Assembly: GCA_031761405.1 (NCBI GenBank) | Contig: JASEVX010000013.1 | Span: 33,732,458-33,796,457 of the forward strand | DNA length: 64,000 nucleotides | Direction: 5' to 3' | Source of the DNA: Serripes groenlandicus | Taxonomy: Eukaryota > Mollusca > Bivalvia > Cardiida > Cardiidae | In this document: positions 40,601 through 43,600 of the stretch, one piece after another | How the letters are laid out: each line of letters begins with the position of its first letter | Position numbering within the stretch: position 1 is the stretch's first letter | The notes under the pieces: generated by a model | The model's database searches: none | Told to the model about the DNA's origin: nothing | What the model saw: only the letters and a program-made list of their open reading frames with translations | Program-made: the position numbers and the translations under genes

Positions 40601-43600
40601 ATTGTCGTATGAGGTAAAGGTTTAACTTGTCATTTGTTCCATAAGGTCGGTCTTATTAGTGCATTAAACCCTGTGTAGTATACAGTCAAACCTGTGCTTA
40701 AGACCACCTTTGTTTAGCAATTCCCTGTCTATAACAACCACACAATTAATTTCCCAATTATTTATTTTATGCATAAATGACCCTGTTATTAAAGACCACC
40801 TGTGAACAAAAACCAGATTGTTCTCTTCCCATGGGTGGTCTTTAAACACAGGTTGGAAATTAACACTGAAGTGTCAAGACACCACTTAACCATTTCCCAT
40901 ACACTGCAAGTCTGCAGCAGACAATGTTGAAAACATCATGGCAAAAAAGAAAAAAATGGAAAAAAGCAGATTTTATGCATGCAGAGGCATCGAAAGGTGT
41001 CTGAATGAGGGGAAAGGGTTAACCCTTTCCCACATACAGACGCTTTATTATGCCTCTGCAGTAGATGACATTTTCACACATACAACAAATATGCAGCAGA
41101 CGACTTTAGAAACATCTAGACAAAAACGTAGAAAATCTCTATAAATGTAGGTTTAAATAATGCCAAAACTTGAAAACATTGTGGCAAATGGAGAAATTGC
41201 TCTTTTTGAGCAATTTTCCCTTTTTCCCACAATGTTTTCAAAGGTTGCCTGCTGCAGACGCCTCAGAAAGCGTGTATAGGTAGGAAAGGGTTAACTGGTT
41301 TACCATATATACTAAACAAGATGTTTTCAGTCATCTGCTGCAAATGTGTTGTATGTGGAAAAGGGTTTAAAGCTTTTGAAGGTCTAACCTGTTTCCCAGC
41401 ACAAGCATCATTAAACTATCCCAACACTTATTTCCGACCAAAGTCTTCAGGGTTTTGGTCCATATTTGAATATCTGAGATAACTGGAACCATCAGATCAT
41501 CCAGCATTGGATCTCCTGAAAATTAGATGAAATACAGAGCTCATGTTCATTTTCTAAATAAAGACAGCCTTCGTGGTGTAGTGGTAGAGCATCTGCCTTC
41601 GGTGCAGGAGGTCATGGGTTCAATCCCCAGCCAGTCATTCCAAAGTTTTTAAAATGTCGCACTGTAACAATTTTTTTGGTACCCATAACATAAGGTTGAA
41701 ATGAGTAACAAGAGTTATTAAGAGTGCATTTATATCACGTTACACCAAATAAATTCCTTCTTTGTTTTCATGTAAATCAACCAGTTTCAACCCTCAATTG
41801 TCACACTTTCTAAGCATATAACAGGTAGAACACCCTATATCAAAGAAAGAGTTACCTCTGAGCTTTAAAATAATCCAAAGATAATAAGAATTCACCCTGC
41901 TAAGATGGTTACCTTCATTTCGGAAAGCCGTGTTACCATTTTTATAGTCTTTGGTATGACCCAACAAGGGATTGAACACAGCCGCTCCCAATGCATCACA
42001 GAACAGTGAAGTACAATGACCCTACAGCAGCTGTCAGACTCCATGTTCCGTTCATAAAATATGCATTACTCATTAATATTGACCTGATCCAGACATTTGT
42101 AACACCAAATACATCCACAGCCATGTAGATCAAGTGCACATAAGAAGATTTAGTGGACCTTAAATCCTGATGCTGCGTTAGTACAGGTCCAGATAAGGAG
42201 GGCTACACAGCTTTATTCCCTCAAATATTTCTTGAATTATCCAATGAAACCCTATGATGTGGGTACTCAAAATAAATGTCTCACTGAGACAATTCTTTTG
42301 AGTACTCACAACATAGGGTTAGACTGTCAAATAAGGATATAAGAACATGCCCAACGCCCCTTATCTAGAGCTAATCTGTAAAGATTTGGTAAATAACTTA
42401 CGTGAATTTGGCATGTTCTGAACTAAGGTACAAAACTCTGTTAGAAATGAGATCACATCTTGTGATGTGCCACCCACTCCCATGGCAATTTTCAGCCCCT
42501 TACACACAAAAGGTAGGGCAAAATGGGGGTCGTCCTGTCTCATTTTAGCTGCCTGGCATGCCCGCCAATAACCCTGAAGTAAAACAACAACAATAGTAAA
42601 CAGGAACTTATAACCCTTTCCCACATGAAGACGCATTCTGACAAAACTGAATTTGATTGATTGGGGTTTCACGCCATTTTCAACAATGTTTTAGTCATAT
42701 CACAGTGGCAAGTTCGCCTACTCATGTGTTTCCTGACTTTCTCACACCAGTACTCCAAACATACTTTCCAAGCAACTTGCTGCTTTTCTACATAGACTGT
42801 TAGCCAATTGGTGGAAGACAAATGACGCTTGTCACACATGGAAAAAAATGGCCGAGCTGGGGTTCGAACCCACGTCACTACCGACTGACCTATTGGGGCG
42901 CAGCCAAATTTGAAGAAGACGACTTTTGTAAATGTTCAGTATTTTACTGAAAAAGTTTTCAACTTGTTCTTGCATTTTTAGAGATCTACCATATTTTTGT
43001 TGCGATGTGTTCGAAGCAATCTGCTGCAGATTTATTGCATGTGGAAACTGATTATACCCTTATATAGCTTTTGACATGTATAAGACTTCTCATTATGATT
43101 TTCTACATTTTATTCAACTTCTAAATACCCAGTCTAACAGCAAAAAAAAACATGTCTACGAAATTATACACAAGATCTACTGCGTCTCTCAAGTCCCTCC
43201 CTAACTTTTGAACGTTCATCAAAATCCCACTCTCTTTTTTCTCAACTCTCACTATTATATCTTATGTCCCTCAAAGACAGCCCAATCTTTCCAAAACTTC
43301 TTGGCTTCAATACACTGATTGTTTCAAAGGTAACATTGTTATATGATTGCTCAGGTGTAGATGCCGTCAGTGGCATGTACAACAAGAGCACCACGTACGG
43401 CACAGACGCTCGACTGATAGCTGAGCTGAACAAAAAATCTTAACCGGACGACCACGCCGCCACCACCGCCGACGCCGACGCCAGGGTCATGACAATAGCT
43501 CTTGTTTTTTTAAAAGTCGAGCTAAAAATGTTCCCTATGTTACACTGCTAAACTCCTTTTACTTCACCAGCAATGGGTTTTAATATTTCCTACATATAAA

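Noticed and set aside
41575..41645. A functional tRNA gene
   Set aside because: Same reasoning: SINE head with A and B boxes but no full cloverleaf.
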